64,000 nt of DNA from Sporosarcina gallistercoris (GCF_014836415.1 NZ_JACSQY010000001.1:434001-498000), one strand, 5' to 3'. Counted from the stretch's first letter, positions 1 through 8,914 are shown. Numbers and translations are program-made. The notes: generated by a model not told the origin, from the sequence alone.

Positions 1-458
1 CGTGAAATTACGCCTACGTGACCTTTTGTATGAATGTATCCAGGCATAATACCGATTTTACATTCTTCCGGTGTAATGACACCAGGACAGTTCGGTCCGA
101 CAAGACGCGTCTTTTTGCCGTCCATGTAACGTACTACTTTCACCATATCCAGAACAGGAATGTGCTCCGTGATACAGATTGCCATATCAAGTTCAGCGTC
201 TACCGCTTCCATGATAGCATCTGCTGCGAAAGGTGCTGGTACGTAGATTACGGAAACATTAGCGCCGGTTTCTTTGACAGCTTCTTCCATTGTATTAAAT
301 ACAGGAACGCCATCAACTTCCGTGCCGCCTTTGCCTGGTGTTACACCTGCAACAATTTTCGTTCCGTATTCAAGCATTTGCTGGGTATGAAATTTTGCAG
401 TCCCGCCAGTGATCCCTTGGACGACTACTTTTGTATTTTTATCGATATAAATACTCAT
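1..458 (-). CDS. sucD: Succinyl-CoA synthetase alpha subunit, 3' end cut off by the window
   Basis: The product makes succinyl-CoA and succinate interchangeable with nucleotide phosphorylation in the TCA cycle, as the alpha partner of SucC. The visible 152 residues begin [19 protein letters not shown] and contain the CoA-binding Rossmann region with [12 protein letters not shown] (about residues 18-29) and [11 protein letters not shown] (about 120-130), both typical of SucD. The ATG at 458 lies 18 bases downstream of the sucC stop with a purine-rich stretch between, so the two are cotranscribed and probably translated together. The C-terminal half, with the phosphohistidine region, lies outside the window. 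Identity is secure from motifs and from sucC next door. Confidence 0.95.
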   Translation of the reverse strand, partial: MSIYIDKNTKVVVQGITGGTAKFHTQQMLEYGTKIVAGVTPGKGGTEVDGVPVFNTMEEAVKETGANVSVIYVPAPFAADAIMEAVDAELDMAICITEHIPVLDMVKVVRYMDGKKTRLVGPNCPGVITPEECKIGIMPGYIHTKGHVGVIS

Positions 459-476
459 CGTTTGTCCCTGCCTTTC

Positions 477-1637
477 TTAGCCTACGATTTCAACAATCTT
501 TTGCGCGCCGTCTGCCATAGAGCCAGCTGCAATGATATTAAGTCCTGATTCGTTCAGCAATGCTTTACCTCTTTCCACGTTTGTTCCCTCAAGGCGAACA
601 ACTAGTGGTACTTCAAGGCCGACTTCTTTCGCTGCAGTAATGACACCTTCAGCGATCACATCGCACTTCATGATTCCGCCAAAGATGTTAACGAAAATCC
701 CTTTAACATGCTCATCTGAAAGGATGATTTTGAACGCTTCAGTTACTTTTTCAGCAGTCGCGCCGCCCCCAACGTCAAGGAAGTTCGCGGGTGATCCGCC
801 GTAGTAATTGATCGTATCCATAGTAGCCATAGCAAGTCCTGCACCATTGACCATACAGCCGATGTTGCCGTCTAGAGAAATATAGCTCAAGTCATACTTG
901 GAAGCTTCGATTTCTTTTGCGTCTTCTTCTTCAAAGTCGCGCAGTTCTACGATGTCCTTGTGACGGAACAATGCGTTGTCGTCAAAGTTGAATTTCGCAT
1001 CAAGTGCAAGCACCTGATCATCCCCAGTGACAACAAGCGGGTTGATTTCCACGATAGAAGCATCTTTTTCAACGAATACTTGATAAAGGCCTGTCATGAA
1101 TTTCGCTGCTTTGTTCACAAGATGTGCAGGAATATTCATATTGAACGCCATACGACGCGCTTGGAATCCAGTTAATCCAGCTACCGGATCGATGACTTCA
1201 TGGAAGATCTTTTCAGGAGTCGCTTCTGCAACTTCTTCAATGTCCATTCCGCCCTCTTCAGATCCCATTAATGTAACGCGATCCGTTGCACGGTCTACAA
1301 CAAGACTGATGTAGTATTCCTTTTTGATGTCAGCGCCTTCTTCGATAAGTAAACGCTTGACCTCTTTCCCTTCAGGGCCCGTTTGGTGAGTCACCAACGT
1401 TTTGCCGAGAAGTTCTTTTGCGTAAGCACGTACTTCGTCAAGATTTTTAGCAATTTTGACGCCGCCCGCTTTTCCGCGGCCACCTGCATGAATTTGCGCT
1501 TTTACGACAAATACTTCAGTGCCAAGTTCTTTCGCTGCTTTTACTGCCTCTTCCGGAGAAAATGCTGCAATCCCTTTTGAAGCTGCAACTCCATAATCAC
1601 GAAGCAGTTGTTTCCCTTGATATTCATGGATATTCAT
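477..1637 (-). CDS. sucC: Succinyl-CoA synthetase beta subunit (ADP/GDP-forming)
   Basis: The beta subunit carries the ATP-grasp nucleotide site and pairs with SucD in the TCA cycle. The protein is 386 residues, the normal bacterial length. It starts [17 protein letters not shown], with the ATP-grasp segment [16 protein letters not shown] near residues 46-61, and the C-terminal ligase domain contains [10 protein letters not shown], the conserved phosphate-binding loop. The ATG at 1637 is chosen over an in-frame upstream start at 1655 because a GGAGG ribosome site sits just before it and homologues start here. It lies downstream of ylqH with a 128-base gap that holds a possible promoter, and it precedes sucD. 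Confidence 0.97.
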   Translation of the reverse strand: MNIHEYQGKQLLRDYGVAASKGIAAFSPEEAVKAAKELGTEVFVVKAQIHAGGRGKAGGVKIAKNLDEVRAYAKELLGKTLVTHQTGPEGKEVKRLLIEEGADIKKEYYISLVVDRATDRVTLMGSEEGGMDIEEVAEATPEKIFHEVIDPVAGLTGFQARRMAFNMNIPAHLVNKAAKFMTGLYQVFVEKDASIVEINPLVVTGDDQVLALDAKFNFDDNALFRHKDIVELRDFEEEDAKEIEASKYDLSYISLDGNIGCMVNGAGLAMATMDTINYYGGSPANFLDVGGGATAEKVTEAFKIILSDEHVKGIFVNIFGGIMKCDVIAEGVITAAKEVGLEVPLVVRLEGTNVERGKALLNESGLNIIAAGSMADGAQKIVEIVG

Positions 1638-1665
1638 CTTATATCCTCCAATCAAACTGATAACT

Positions 1666-1695
1666 ATTCTATACTGCGTACTCTATTGTAGTAAA
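1666..1695 (-). promoter_or_regulatory. Possible sigma-A promoter of sucCD
   Basis: On the minus strand a TTTACT -35-like hexamer (1690-1695) is followed after 18 bases by TAGAAT (1666-1671), about 30 bases before the sucC ATG. Both hexamers are imperfect and the 5' leader would be very short, so this is only a candidate. Confidence 0.35.
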
Positions 1696-1765
1696 CTTGT
1701 CATACTATGTCCATATTTGTACTCGTTAAGTGTGAAATTTCTGTTCTACTACAGATAGGATCCGT

Positions 1766-2047
1766 CTATTTTACGCTTTTAGCACGATCTAATCTGTAAA
1801 CATATGCCAGAACTTCCGATACTGCTTGGTAAAGTTGGTCAGGAATCGTCTCATTCACTTCTAACTGACCAAGTAATTCCACCAGACTCGGGTCTTCTTG
1901 AATGGGCACGCCGTGTTCTCGAGCTTTCTCTAGTATGTTTTCAGCAATCTGCCCTTTTCCTTTAGCAGTCACTTTCGGTGCTTCATTGAGCTCCGGTAAA
2001 TATGTCAATGCGACTGCTTCACGGCGCTTATATCGCTTCTCGTTCAT
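1766..2047 (-). CDS. ylqH: FlhB C-terminal-domain-like protein (YlqH family)
   Basis: This 93-residue protein aligns by eye with the cytoplasmic C-terminal domain of FlhB/YscU export-switch proteins. It has RREAVALTYLPELNEAPKV followed by the conserved stretches AREHGVPIQEDPSLVELL (about 45-62) and LYQAVSEVLAYVYRL near the end. The membrane domain of FlhB is absent, and so is the NPTH autocleavage motif: where FlhB reads NPTHYAVAL this protein reads roughly KRREAVAL. The gene overlaps ylqG by ATGA, so translation is coupled. It matches the ylqG-ylqH position of B. subtilis between rnhB and sucC. Its function is unknown. FlhB-C similarity is recognised, and any export-switch role is inference. 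Confidence 0.85.
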   Translation of the reverse strand: MNEKRYKRREAVALTYLPELNEAPKVTAKGKGQIAENILEKAREHGVPIQEDPSLVELLGQLEVNETIPDQLYQAVSEVLAYVYRLDRAKSVK

Positions 2048-4068
2048 ATCCGGAAATCGACTCCTTGCTTTCCGCCATCTGTAGGTAAGATAGACTTAGT
2101 CGGAGTACTCGCTTCTTCGTGAAAGGGTTTGAATCGGACAGCCGAAAGACGATATCCTTCTGCATCCAAACCTTCCGACAGCCTATCCTTGAGCAATTCC
2201 CCTGCCATTTTCAATGTCGGATCTTCATTGAAAATGGTCACTGTAACCACTTTGTTCTGGACTTGCATATCGACGACTGTTTTGTGGATGGCTTCTAAGT
2301 CGAGGTAAAATAAGACACGTGCATGATCCGGATCAATTTTTCCATCTTCTTTCATCCTGCCGTTCCATTCTAACGTTGCGTCAATCCTCTTTCCCTGCAG
2401 CTGAAGTGGCACTTGCATGATGATTTGCTGTTGGACACCTGATTCAGTGGATTGCAAAGGTTGGCCATTCAGTCTAGAAACGACTGTTTCTGCCGCTTCC
2501 CGAAGTGCAGCTCCTGCCACTCCTTCTTGTAATAGCGCGATGAGTTGAGGCTTCAAGGAATCTTGAATTTGCGCAATGTGAGGCTCTTTTGATGCGAGAC
2601 CCGCCTCATAGTGAACGCCGAGCCTTGCTAATACAGATTGTATCGCCTGTTTGACAGTGCTCCCTGAAAGCTCTTCACTTGTCGCTGCCTCGGCTGCAGC
2701 TACGAACGATTGAATGACCGGTGCATTCGATTGAAGCGCTTGCTTAACAAGTATAGGGAGTTTGTCTGGTCCGCCTTGAGCCTCGAGTAGAGCCTGCAAC
2801 AGAGCTGGCATACCCGCTTGGGTCGGAGTAGGAGAAGTGTTCACCACCGGAGTCGAGCCTGAAGTGTTTAGACTCAGAGAGGACTGAGCGGTATTTTGGC
2901 TAGGCAGCATTTGTTTGGCAGCTTCACTGAATAGTGTCTCACTAAATTTGGAAAACAATGTATTGGCTGTCTCATTTTTTTGTGAATGCACTGTTAAAAG
3001 GTTCATTAACTGGGTCTTTACGGTTACTGGCAGCCCAGCCTGTTGAATGAGTCGCTGGAGCTCTGCTGAACCTCCTGGAGTCAGCTTAGCGGCGCCAGTC
3101 AACGCTTGCTGGAGCGCCGTCAATAACTGCTTCGCGTCCATTGCAGGCGTATTTTCCGAAGGGGCAGTTGCACCAAGATAAGAAGCGGCTTGTTGTGAAG
3201 CTCGGTTTTCTACACTCGGCATCTGAGCCAGAGTGTTTTGAGATGAACTGACAAGATTCGCCAACACTGCCGGCAGATTAGCCAGTGAAGTTTGAGCAGG
3301 TAAGATTCCTGCTGTCTTCAGAAGTTGGACAGCTTGGAACCGAAGTTCAGGAGGAGACAACTTGTCGAGTGCCGTCGCAAGTGACTGCGCCAACAGTTTG
3401 CCCCCATTGGTTTCCAATAAAGGCTGTTTGACTTGCTGCAGAATTGTTTGGAGATCCGTCTTTTGAGTGGGCGTTATTTTACTATCTGCGGAGACCGCTT
3501 GTTGGAGTGCATCAAGGACACTTCCAAGACCCGCCTTTGTTTCAACACCCATCATCGCTTGAAACAGTTGTTGTGTGATAGGTAACTTGAGGGACACGAG
3601 CTTCCTTATCGATTGCAGTGCTTCCTGCTGTTGCCCAGGAGCTGTCTGCCTAAGAAGTGCTTCGCCTGCTACCAATGAATCGCGCGTAATAGGAATTTGC
3701 TGTTTCATGAAAAAGTCCACAAGTTTACGCATTTCAGGTGTCTTAGTAAGTTGCAGCGTATCGAGTAAGCTGCCGATTTTTGCACTTTGACTCTCTCCTT
3801 GCGCATGCGGCCCGGAGACTAATTTCAATTGCAATTCAGGTTCAGTTGCCTTCACTTGAAAATAGTAGGAGTCTCCTGTCTTGAGCGGAACTTCTAATTT
3901 TGCATTCAGCTTCTGGTTACCGATTTGGACTTCCGCCATTTCCCCTGGATACAGTTGTTTGATCGTTCCATGGAAAAGTTGACCTTCACGTAATTGAGCG
4001 GGCTGTGACGGTTGTACATTCCCTAAATTTGCTGGATTGAGATTTTTAGGTATGGACGGATTATTCAT
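2044..4068 (-). CDS. ylqG: Large YlqG-family protein with a FliK-like C-terminus
   Basis: This 674-residue protein has no assured function. Residues about 25-85 form a compact beta-rich module (GQLFHGTIKQLYPGEMAEVQ). Residues about 85-530 are alanine-, glutamine- and leucine-rich with many short helical segments and a Ser/Thr/Pro linker near 395-420. The last 110 residues (from LQGKRIDATLEWNGRMKEDG) resemble the C-terminal domain of hook-length protein FliK in their pattern of hydrophobic strands and the ending LKDRLSEGLDAEGYRLSAVR. It overlaps rnhB and ylqH by 4 bases at each end. Since FliK acts on FlhB-C in flagella, the adjacent FlhB-C-like ylqH supports a functional pair. The family match is by position and architecture. 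Confidence 0.75.
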   Translation of the reverse strand: MNNPSIPKNLNPANLGNVQPSQPAQLREGQLFHGTIKQLYPGEMAEVQIGNQKLNAKLEVPLKTGDSYYFQVKATEPELQLKLVSGPHAQGESQSAKIGSLLDTLQLTKTPEMRKLVDFFMKQQIPITRDSLVAGEALLRQTAPGQQQEALQSIRKLVSLKLPITQQLFQAMMGVETKAGLGSVLDALQQAVSADSKITPTQKTDLQTILQQVKQPLLETNGGKLLAQSLATALDKLSPPELRFQAVQLLKTAGILPAQTSLANLPAVLANLVSSSQNTLAQMPSVENRASQQAASYLGATAPSENTPAMDAKQLLTALQQALTGAAKLTPGGSAELQRLIQQAGLPVTVKTQLMNLLTVHSQKNETANTLFSKFSETLFSEAAKQMLPSQNTAQSSLSLNTSGSTPVVNTSPTPTQAGMPALLQALLEAQGGPDKLPILVKQALQSNAPVIQSFVAAAEAATSEELSGSTVKQAIQSVLARLGVHYEAGLASKEPHIAQIQDSLKPQLIALLQEGVAGAALREAAETVVSRLNGQPLQSTESGVQQQIIMQVPLQLQGKRIDATLEWNGRMKEDGKIDPDHARVLFYLDLEAIHKTVVDMQVQNKVVTVTIFNEDPTLKMAGELLKDRLSEGLDAEGYRLSAVRFKPFHEEASTPTKSILPTDGGKQGVDFRI

Positions 4069-4847
4069 AGGTCAGCCGCCTTTCTTGCAATCATTGTCTT
4101 GATCGGTTCGAATGTTTTCCGATGGTGCACGCTCGGACCATATTCCTTGAGTGCATCCAGGTGTTCAGGCGTTCCGTAGCCTGCATGTTTATCAAAACGA
4201 TACATCGGATATTGCTCGTGTAATTCATCCATCAACTGGTCCCTCGTTGTTTTTGCAAGTATGGAAGCAGCGGCGATTGTTAAACTTTGAGCGTCTCCTT
4301 TCACGATGGAGGCAGACGGACAGTTTACAGTCAGATTCATCGCATCCGCAAGCACTTGGTCGGGTTCAACAGACAACTTGCGGATTGCCTGCTCCATCGA
4401 TTCACGGGTCGCTGCGTAGATATTGATTTCATCGATCCGCTCTGCAGACTGCACATGAACAGACCAAGCTACAGCAATCCTTTTGATGATTTCCGCGAAA
4501 CGTTCGCGTTCTTTCTTGGATATCTGTTTGGAGTCATCCAAACCGATCAACTCATCTGATTCAAGCGGAAGAATGACCGCTGCTGTCACAACCGGACCTG
4601 CTAAAGGGCCTCTGCCAGCTTCGTCCGTTCCCGCCACTTGAGCTCCTTCAAACGGTGCATACGAGGCGTCAAACTTCTTTTTCTTTAAGTGGTCAACTTT
4701 CAACGCACACCGTTTGTCATATGCTCGATTCCAGCTATTGAGCGCTTGTTGGACACCTTTGCGTGAATCCTTAGTCAACTCTTCCATCCATGACTCACGC
4801 TCGTTCGTCTCTTTTAGTTGTAATTTAATCGCTTGTATTGTTTTCAC
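4065..4847 (-). CDS. rnhB: Ribonuclease HII
   Basis: The enzyme removes misincorporated ribonucleotides and RNA primers from DNA-RNA hybrids. The protein has an N-terminal helical extension of about 70 residues, as in B. subtilis, then the catalytic core with DEAGRGPLAGPVVTAAVILP, the DDSKQISKKER segment, and VKGDAQSLTIAAASILAKTTRD. The aspartate/glutamate active-site residues are visible. The GTG at 4847 is preferred (260 residues) because AAGGTGA lies just upstream. The in-frame ATG at 4862 has its only purine run immediately against it. The gene is separated from rbgA by a strong terminator and overlaps ylqG by ATGA. Confidence 0.93.
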   Translation of the reverse strand: MKTIQAIKLQLKETNERESWMEELTKDSRKGVQQALNSWNRAYDKRCALKVDHLKKKKFDASYAPFEGAQVAGTDEAGRGPLAGPVVTAAVILPLESDELIGLDDSKQISKKERERFAEIIKRIAVAWSVHVQSAERIDEINIYAATRESMEQAIRKLSVEPDQVLADAMNLTVNCPSASIVKGDAQSLTIAAASILAKTTRDQLMDELHEQYPMYRFDKHAGYGTPEHLDALKEYGPSVHHRKTFEPIKTMIARKAADL

Positions 4848-4915
4848 GCGCTCACCTTCCATCCCTCGTCAACTCCATATTCCTTTTATCGGTCAGGTTA
4901 TTGATTTTTAGATAC

Positions 4916-4947
4916 GCAAAAGCCGAAGCCGGGTGCCGGCTCCGGCT
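4916..4947 (-). terminator. Intrinsic terminator after rbgA
   Basis: On the minus strand a 12-bp GC-rich stem with one mismatch (AGCCGGAGCCGG paired with CCGGCTTCGGCT, loop CAC) is followed by TTTTG. It ends the lepB-rbgA transcript, so rnhB may rely on read-through or its own promoter. Confidence 0.8.
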
Positions 4948-4950
4948 GAG

Positions 4951-5805
4951 TCATTCCTGTTCTTCTGTCCAATCGAATGTTAATTTTCCGAAATTACCTG
5001 TTCTGACATCTTGGATGATCAGCTCCGCAACTTTATCGTAATCTACTTCTCCACCCGTTGTATAAGCTTTACGGCGTGCCCCTACTGCTTCAAACAGTTC
5101 CGCAGTATTGTCTTCGACAGTAGCGAAGCCATACCGTTCTTTTAATCGATCAGAATACCGATTCGATAAGAATGTCAATCCGTACATCGCCAGATCTTCC
5201 ATGTTCACAATCGTATCTTTGATTGCCCCAGTTAACGCAAGTTTTTGACCAGTCTCGGGATCTTCGAACTTAGGCCAAAGAATCCCCGGAGTATCGAGCA
5301 GTTCCAATTCTTTTTCATACTTGATCCATTGCTGGGCTTTTGTGACGCCAGGTTTGTTTCCTGTTTTCGCTATGTTCTTATGAGCCAGCCGATTGATCAA
5401 AGTGGATTTTCCAACGTTCGGAATACCAACGATCATCGCGCGAATCGCTCCGGGGCGGATTCCGCGTTTTTTCATACGCTCGATTTTAGGCGCTAACACT
5501 TCTTTAGCTACTTTCGTCACCGTCTGCAGCCCTTTTCCTTCAAATGAGTTAATCGCGACTGCCCGAATGCCTTGCTCATCAAAATAGCGGATCCATTTCG
5601 CAGTTTCATGTTCATCCGCCAAATCCATCTTATTTAAAATCAGTAGTCTCGGTTTCTGATGAATAACCTCATCAATCATCGGATTCCGAGAAGATAATGG
5701 AAGTCGCGCATCCACAAGTTCAAATACGATATCCACAAGTTTCAACTGTTCGGTTACTTCTCTTCGGGCTTTCGCCATGTGACCGGGAAACCATTGAATG
5801 GTCAT
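4951..5805 (-). CDS. rbgA: Ribosome biogenesis GTPase RbgA (YlqF)
   Basis: RbgA is a circularly permuted GTPase that helps late assembly of the 50S subunit. The 284-residue protein begins [17 protein letters not shown]. The G motifs come in permuted order: LNKMDLAD (G4, near 57-64), then [14 protein letters not shown] (G1, near 127-140), and [10 protein letters not shown] (G3, near 169-178). The C-terminal helical domain follows. It lies downstream of lepB with 17 bases between and is followed by a terminator. The placement between rplS/lepB and rnhB is the usual Bacillales order. Confidence 0.96.
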   Translation of the reverse strand: MTIQWFPGHMAKARREVTEQLKLVDIVFELVDARLPLSSRNPMIDEVIHQKPRLLILNKMDLADEHETAKWIRYFDEQGIRAVAINSFEGKGLQTVTKVAKEVLAPKIERMKKRGIRPGAIRAMIVGIPNVGKSTLINRLAHKNIAKTGNKPGVTKAQQWIKYEKELELLDTPGILWPKFEDPETGQKLALTGAIKDTIVNMEDLAMYGLTFLSNRYSDRLKERYGFATVEDNTAELFEAVGARRKAYTTGGEVDYDKVAELIIQDVRTGNFGKLTFDWTEEQE

Positions 5806-5822
5806 CTGCTCCCCCTACTTTC

Positions 5823-6380
5823 TCAATCCACTAGTCCGATATCATCCATCGGCCAGAAAACAAATTTTGTCGTACCGATAATTTCTTCTATACTGATGAC
5901 GCCGATGTGTCGGGAGTCATTACTTTTCCTCCGATTATCCCCCATTACAAAAACGTGTCCTTCCGGTACGGTTTGCTGTTGGATTTTCTCATCGAGCGTG
6001 AAGTCTTCAGTCAGTGTACCTTCTGTATTTTCTTTTTTATATGCATCCAGATAAGGTTCCGGAAACGCTTGATCATTTATATAAAGAACATCATCTTTAT
6101 ATTCTACGGAATCACCAGGAAGCCCGATGACACGTTTAATATAATCTCTCTGTTCAGGCGCATGGAATACAACAATATCGAATCGATCCGGCTTGCCAAT
6201 CGAATAACTGATTTTGTTGACAATCATTTTGTCGCCGTCTTCGAGTGTCGGCATCATGGAGACTCCATCTACAACAATCGGCGTGAAGAGAAAAACACGA
6301 ATGACAGCTGCAATACCAAATGCAATAAGTAACGCTTTCACCCATTCAAATGTTTCATTTTTCTTTTTCTTTTCGTTCAT
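5823..6380 (-). CDS. lepB: Signal peptidase I
   Basis: The membrane protease removes signal peptides from Sec and Tat exported proteins. It is 185 residues long. A lysine-rich cytoplasmic start (MNEKKKKNETFEW) precedes one transmembrane segment (about 14-33). The catalytic serine follows in GVSMMPTLEDGD (about 38-49), and the catalytic lysine is in RDYIKRVIGLPGD (about 79-91). Box E (GDNRRKSNDSRHIG) is near 147-160. The single N-terminal span is the Gram-positive SipS type. It has a strong GGGGG ribosome site and sits between rplS and rbgA, an arrangement seen in several Bacillales though not in B. subtilis itself. Confidence 0.95.
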   Translation of the reverse strand: MNEKKKKNETFEWVKALLIAFGIAAVIRVFLFTPIVVDGVSMMPTLEDGDKMIVNKISYSIGKPDRFDIVVFHAPEQRDYIKRVIGLPGDSVEYKDDVLYINDQAFPEPYLDAYKKENTEGTLTEDFTLDEKIQQQTVPEGHVFVMGDNRRKSNDSRHIGVISIEEIIGTTKFVFWPMDDIGLVD

Positions 6381-6436
6381 CCCATTGCCCCCTGTAGTCT
6401 ATTAAACCTATTGTACATTCAATTCGACTTAGAGGC

Positions 6437-6477
6437 AAAAAGAAAGGAGGCCGCGTAAACGGTCTCCTGATCTTTCT
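6437..6477 (-). terminator. Intrinsic terminator after rplS
   Basis: On the minus strand an imperfect stem (AGGAG and CCG pairing with CGG and CTCCT, extended by AGAAAG/CTTTCT) closes on a short loop and runs into a TTTTTT tract. It separates rplS from lepB. Confidence 0.75.
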
Positions 6478-6481
6478 ATGC

Positions 6482-6826
6482 TTATCGAAGTTCTTTGATA
6501 CGTGCAGCTTTTCCGCGTAGGTTGCGAAGGTAGTACAACTTCGCACGACGTACTTTACCACGACGAGTCACTTCTAATTTTGCGATTTTTGGTGTGTGTA
6601 CAGGGAATGTACGCTCCACGCCAACACCGTTAGAGATTTTGCGAACTGTGAATGACTCACTGATTCCGCCTCCACGACGCTTGATAACGACACCTTCAAA
6701 TAGCTGAATACGCTCGCGCGTTCCTTCAACGATTTTTACGTGCAAACGCACTGTGTCTCCCGGACGGAATGCCGGTAGATCGCTTTTAAGCTGATCTTTT
6801 GTAATATCTGCAATTAGTTGTTGCAT
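6482..6826 (-). CDS. rplS: 50S ribosomal protein L19
   Basis: L19 lies at the interface of the 50S and 30S subunits. The 114-residue protein has the family hallmarks [16 protein letters not shown] (about 20-35), the [17 protein letters not shown] loop (about 49-65) and the basic C-terminus [20 protein letters not shown]. It follows trmD after a 123-base gap holding a promoter and a likely autoregulatory leader, and it is closed by a terminator. It is therefore probably expressed as a single-gene unit in addition to any read-through. Confidence 0.98.
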   Translation of the reverse strand: MQQLIADITKDQLKSDLPAFRPGDTVRLHVKIVEGTRERIQLFEGVVIKRRGGGISESFTVRKISNGVGVERTFPVHTPKIAKLEVTRRGKVRRAKLYYLRNLRGKAARIKELR

Positions 6827-6834
6827 GATTTTTC

Positions 6835-6911
6835 TCTCCTATCCTTAGAGGCTCTTGCGATAAATGACCGCAGCGGAACATCAGTTAAGTATGTGCTTAC
6901 ATAGAAGCACG
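6835..6911 (-). ncRNA. Candidate L19 leader in the rplS 5' UTR
   Basis: Between the rplS promoter and its start codon the transcript begins with a hairpin GTGCTT-CTATGT-AAGCAC (6893-6910). A small CCGCTGCGG-type hairpin follows, then the ribosome site. Leaders of this kind upstream of rplS are known in low-GC Gram-positives as L19 leaders thought to bind L19. Assignment here rests on position and the hairpins, not on a covariance-model match. Confidence 0.45.
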
Positions 6912-6917
6912 TATATC

Positions 6918-6946
6918 ATACTAGCATAAACGCACGGCTTACGCAA
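6918..6946 (-). promoter_or_regulatory. Sigma-A promoter of rplS
   Basis: TTGCGT (-35, 6941-6946) and TAGTAT (-10, 6918-6923) are separated by exactly 17 bases on the minus strand, just before the end of trmD. The start site would fall directly before the leader hairpin. Confidence 0.6.
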
Positions 6947-6949
6947 CAC

Positions 6950-7687
6950 TCATCGATTGGATTTCAGTCGCTTCAACATCTTTTCCTGCTCAGGCGTTAA
7001 TGATATTTTTTCTAACAGATCAGGACGGCGTTCGAGTGTGCGTTTCAGCGATTGCTCCATACGCCACTTATCAATTTCGCCATGGTTGCCTGACAACAAT
7101 ACATCGGGCACAGTAAGACCTTTATAAGTCGCCGGACGTGTATAGTGTGGATGCTCAAGTAAACCTGTCGAAAAAGAGTCTTCTACAGAAGATACGTTAT
7201 TTCCTAGCACGCCAGGCAACAAACGTACAACGCTATCTATAATAGCCATCGATGCAATTTCTCCGCCTGTTAACACAAAATCACCGATGGAGAGTTCGTC
7301 TGTCACGAGATGCTCGCGAATCCGTTCATCATATCCTTCATAATGACCACAGATAAAAACCAGGTTCTCTTCTGAAGCCAGTTCCTCAGCCTTAGCTTGG
7401 GTGAAGCGCTCTCCCTGGGGACACATCAGAATGACACGCGGTGGCTTATCAGCACCCTCTGTGACCGCTTCAACCGCATTGAAAAGAGGCTCTGGTTTTA
7501 ATACCATCCCTGCGCCACCGCCATACGGATAATCGTCTACTTTATGGTGCTTATTCTCAGAGTAGTTTCTGAAATCAGTAACAGAAAACGAAACCGCTTC
7601 ATTCTCTTGCGCCTTCTTCAGGATTGAGGTATGAAGAACCCCTTCGAACATTTCAGGGAATAACGAAAGAATACTGATCTTCATCAT
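6950..7687 (-). CDS. trmD: tRNA (guanine-N1)-methyltransferase
   Basis: TrmD methylates G37 next to the anticodon in tRNAs reading CNN codons and prevents frameshifting. The 245-residue protein starts with [20 protein letters not shown]. It carries the SPOUT trefoil-knot AdoMet site [13 protein letters not shown] and [20 protein letters not shown] (about 140-159), and ends with the family [12 protein letters not shown] C-terminal helix. The start overlaps the rimM stop (ATGATGA), so ATG at 7687 or 7684 is possible. rimM-trmD-rplS is the standard order. Confidence 0.97.
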   Translation of the reverse strand: MMKISILSLFPEMFEGVLHTSILKKAQENEAVSFSVTDFRNYSENKHHKVDDYPYGGGAGMVLKPEPLFNAVEAVTEGADKPPRVILMCPQGERFTQAKAEELASEENLVFICGHYEGYDERIREHLVTDELSIGDFVLTGGEIASMAIIDSVVRLLPGVLGNNVSSVEDSFSTGLLEHPHYTRPATYKGLTVPDVLLSGNHGEIDKWRMEQSLKRTLERRPDLLEKISLTPEQEKMLKRLKSNR

Positions 7688-8199
7688 GAAAGAAGCCCTT
7701 CCATGACCTCAATCGTGATTTTCTTATTTTCGATATCAATCTCTTTCACGATATCTTCAATATAGGGAATGTAGTGCGGTTTCCCTTGTGCTGGTGTCAC
7801 TGTCCAAACGTCGTTTGCGCCAGTCTCCAATATATCCGTTACAGTGCCGATCATGTCTCCTTCAAGGGAGACCACATCGCAACCGATGATTTCGTGATAA
7901 TAGAATTCGTTCTCATCGAGTTCACCGAGTTGTTCCTCTGATACTTTCAGCATGCCCGTTTTGTATTTCTCCACATGGCTGAGGTTGTAGTGGTTTTCAA
8001 AAGTGAGCAAGTAGAAGTTTTTATGACGGCGTGCGCCAGAAATCTTAAGCTTGATGGGCGTTGTTTCGTTCGGCATGAATAGGAATAGCTCACTGCCGAC
8101 TGCGAACCGTTCTTCAGGGAAATCTGTCCGAGGTGTGACACGTACTTCTCCTTGAACCCCGTGTGTATTGACGAGTTGCCCGACATTAAACCATAACAT
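7684..8199 (-). CDS. rimM: Ribosome maturation factor RimM
   Basis: RimM binds S19 and assists maturation of the 30S head. The 171-residue protein starts [19 protein letters not shown], the typical N-terminal beta-barrel. The PRC-barrel follows from about residue 95 ([20 protein letters not shown]) through [17 protein letters not shown] near the end. It is coupled to trmD by an overlapping stop/start. The gene usually found just upstream in B. subtilis (ylqD) is absent; a terminator after khpA fills that gap instead. Confidence 0.96.
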   Translation of the reverse strand: MLWFNVGQLVNTHGVQGEVRVTPRTDFPEERFAVGSELFLFMPNETTPIKLKISGARRHKNFYLLTFENHYNLSHVEKYKTGMLKVSEEQLGELDENEFYYHEIIGCDVVSLEGDMIGTVTDILETGANDVWTVTPAQGKPHYIPYIEDIVKEIDIENKKITIEVMEGLLS

Positions 8200-8251
8200 G
8201 GTACATTCACTTCCTTTGTTCGATTATAGGGGAGGGAAATTCTTTGATATA

Positions 8252-8280
8252 GAAAAAGAGAGGAACCGAGGCTCCTCCCT
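8252..8280 (-). terminator. Intrinsic terminator after khpA
   Basis: On the minus strand GAGGAGCC pairs with GGTTCCTC around a short loop and is followed by TCTTTTTC. It lies right after the khpA stop and would reduce read-through into rimM-trmD. Confidence 0.7.
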
Positions 8281-8290
8281 TTACGCAGTG

Positions 8291-8524
8291 TTAGTCAACG
8301 ATATCCAGGTAAACTCGTTTACCTCGGTGGCTGCCTGCAGCTGATGTAACAATTGTCCGTATTGCACTCGCAACACGACCTTGCTTTCCAATGATCTTAC
8401 CCATGTCTTCCGGGTGCACAGAAAGTTTGTAGGCAACCCGATTCGCTTGTTCATCCTGTTCGATGTGAATCGCTTCAGGATAATCGACTAACGGTTTTAC
8501 GATTGTCTTAATCAGCTGCTCCAT
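8291..8524 (-). CDS. khpA: KH-domain RNA-binding protein KhpA (YlqC)
   Basis: This is a 77-residue single KH domain protein that in relatives pairs with KhpB/Jag and affects cell elongation through RNA binding. The GXXG loop is seen in MGKIIGKQGRVASAIRTIV (about 42-60). It follows rpsP by 15 bases, the standard rpsP-khpA arrangement in Bacillales, and is closed by a terminator. Identification is by length, KH motif and neighbour. Confidence 0.93.
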   Translation of the reverse strand: MEQLIKTIVKPLVDYPEAIHIEQDEQANRVAYKLSVHPEDMGKIIGKQGRVASAIRTIVTSAAGSHRGKRVYLDIVD

Positions 8525-8539
8525 GAGCGCACCTCCTGA

Positions 8540-8812
8540 TTACTTGCTAAGTTTTGCGTTATGGAATTTCTCCATGATGCCTTGTTCTGAGAACAAGTTA
8601 CGAACTGTATCAGATGGCTTAGCGCCTTTCTGCATCCAATCCAAAACTTTTGCTTCGTCAATTTTCACTTCAGCCGGCTTTGTAAGCGGGTTGTAAGTTC
8701 CAACTGTTTCGATTTGGCGTCCATCACGAGGAGCTCGTGAATCTGCTACTACGATACGATAGAAAGGTGATTTCTTTGCACCCATACGTTTAAGACGAAT
8801 TTTTACTGACAT
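8540..8812 (-). CDS. rpsP: 30S ribosomal protein S16
   Basis: S16 is an early-assembling 30S protein. The 90-residue sequence begins [20 protein letters not shown] and contains the conserved [20 protein letters not shown] (about 21-40). The ATG at 8812 is chosen over one at 8824 because GGAGGTG lies nine bases before it and the family begins here. It is followed closely by khpA and has its own promoter downstream of ffh. Confidence 0.97.
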   Translation of the reverse strand: MSVKIRLKRMGAKKSPFYRIVVADSRAPRDGRQIETVGTYNPLTKPAEVKIDEAKVLDWMQKGAKPSDTVRNLFSEQGIMEKFHNAKLSK

Positions 8813-8850
8813 GTTTAATTGCACCTCCGAATAGTTTCACACAAGATAGT

Positions 8851-8879
8851 ATATTATCAAGCTTTTTGTTGTTTGTAAA
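8851..8879 (-). promoter_or_regulatory. Sigma-A promoter of rpsP-khpA
   Basis: TTTACA (8874-8879) and TAATAT (8851-8856) are 17 bases apart on the minus strand, in the 102-base gap after ffh. A weak GTGTT/AACAC hairpin just upstream may terminate ffh. Confidence 0.6.
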
Positions 8880-8914
8880 GTGTTTTTTCTTAACACCTTG
8901 TTTTTTGAATGGAA

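Noticed and set aside
18..548. 176-codon plus-strand frame antisense to sucD/sucC
   Set aside because: The minus strand encodes clear SucD and SucC motifs; the plus frame has a cysteine- and aromatic-rich composition typical of antisense shadows.
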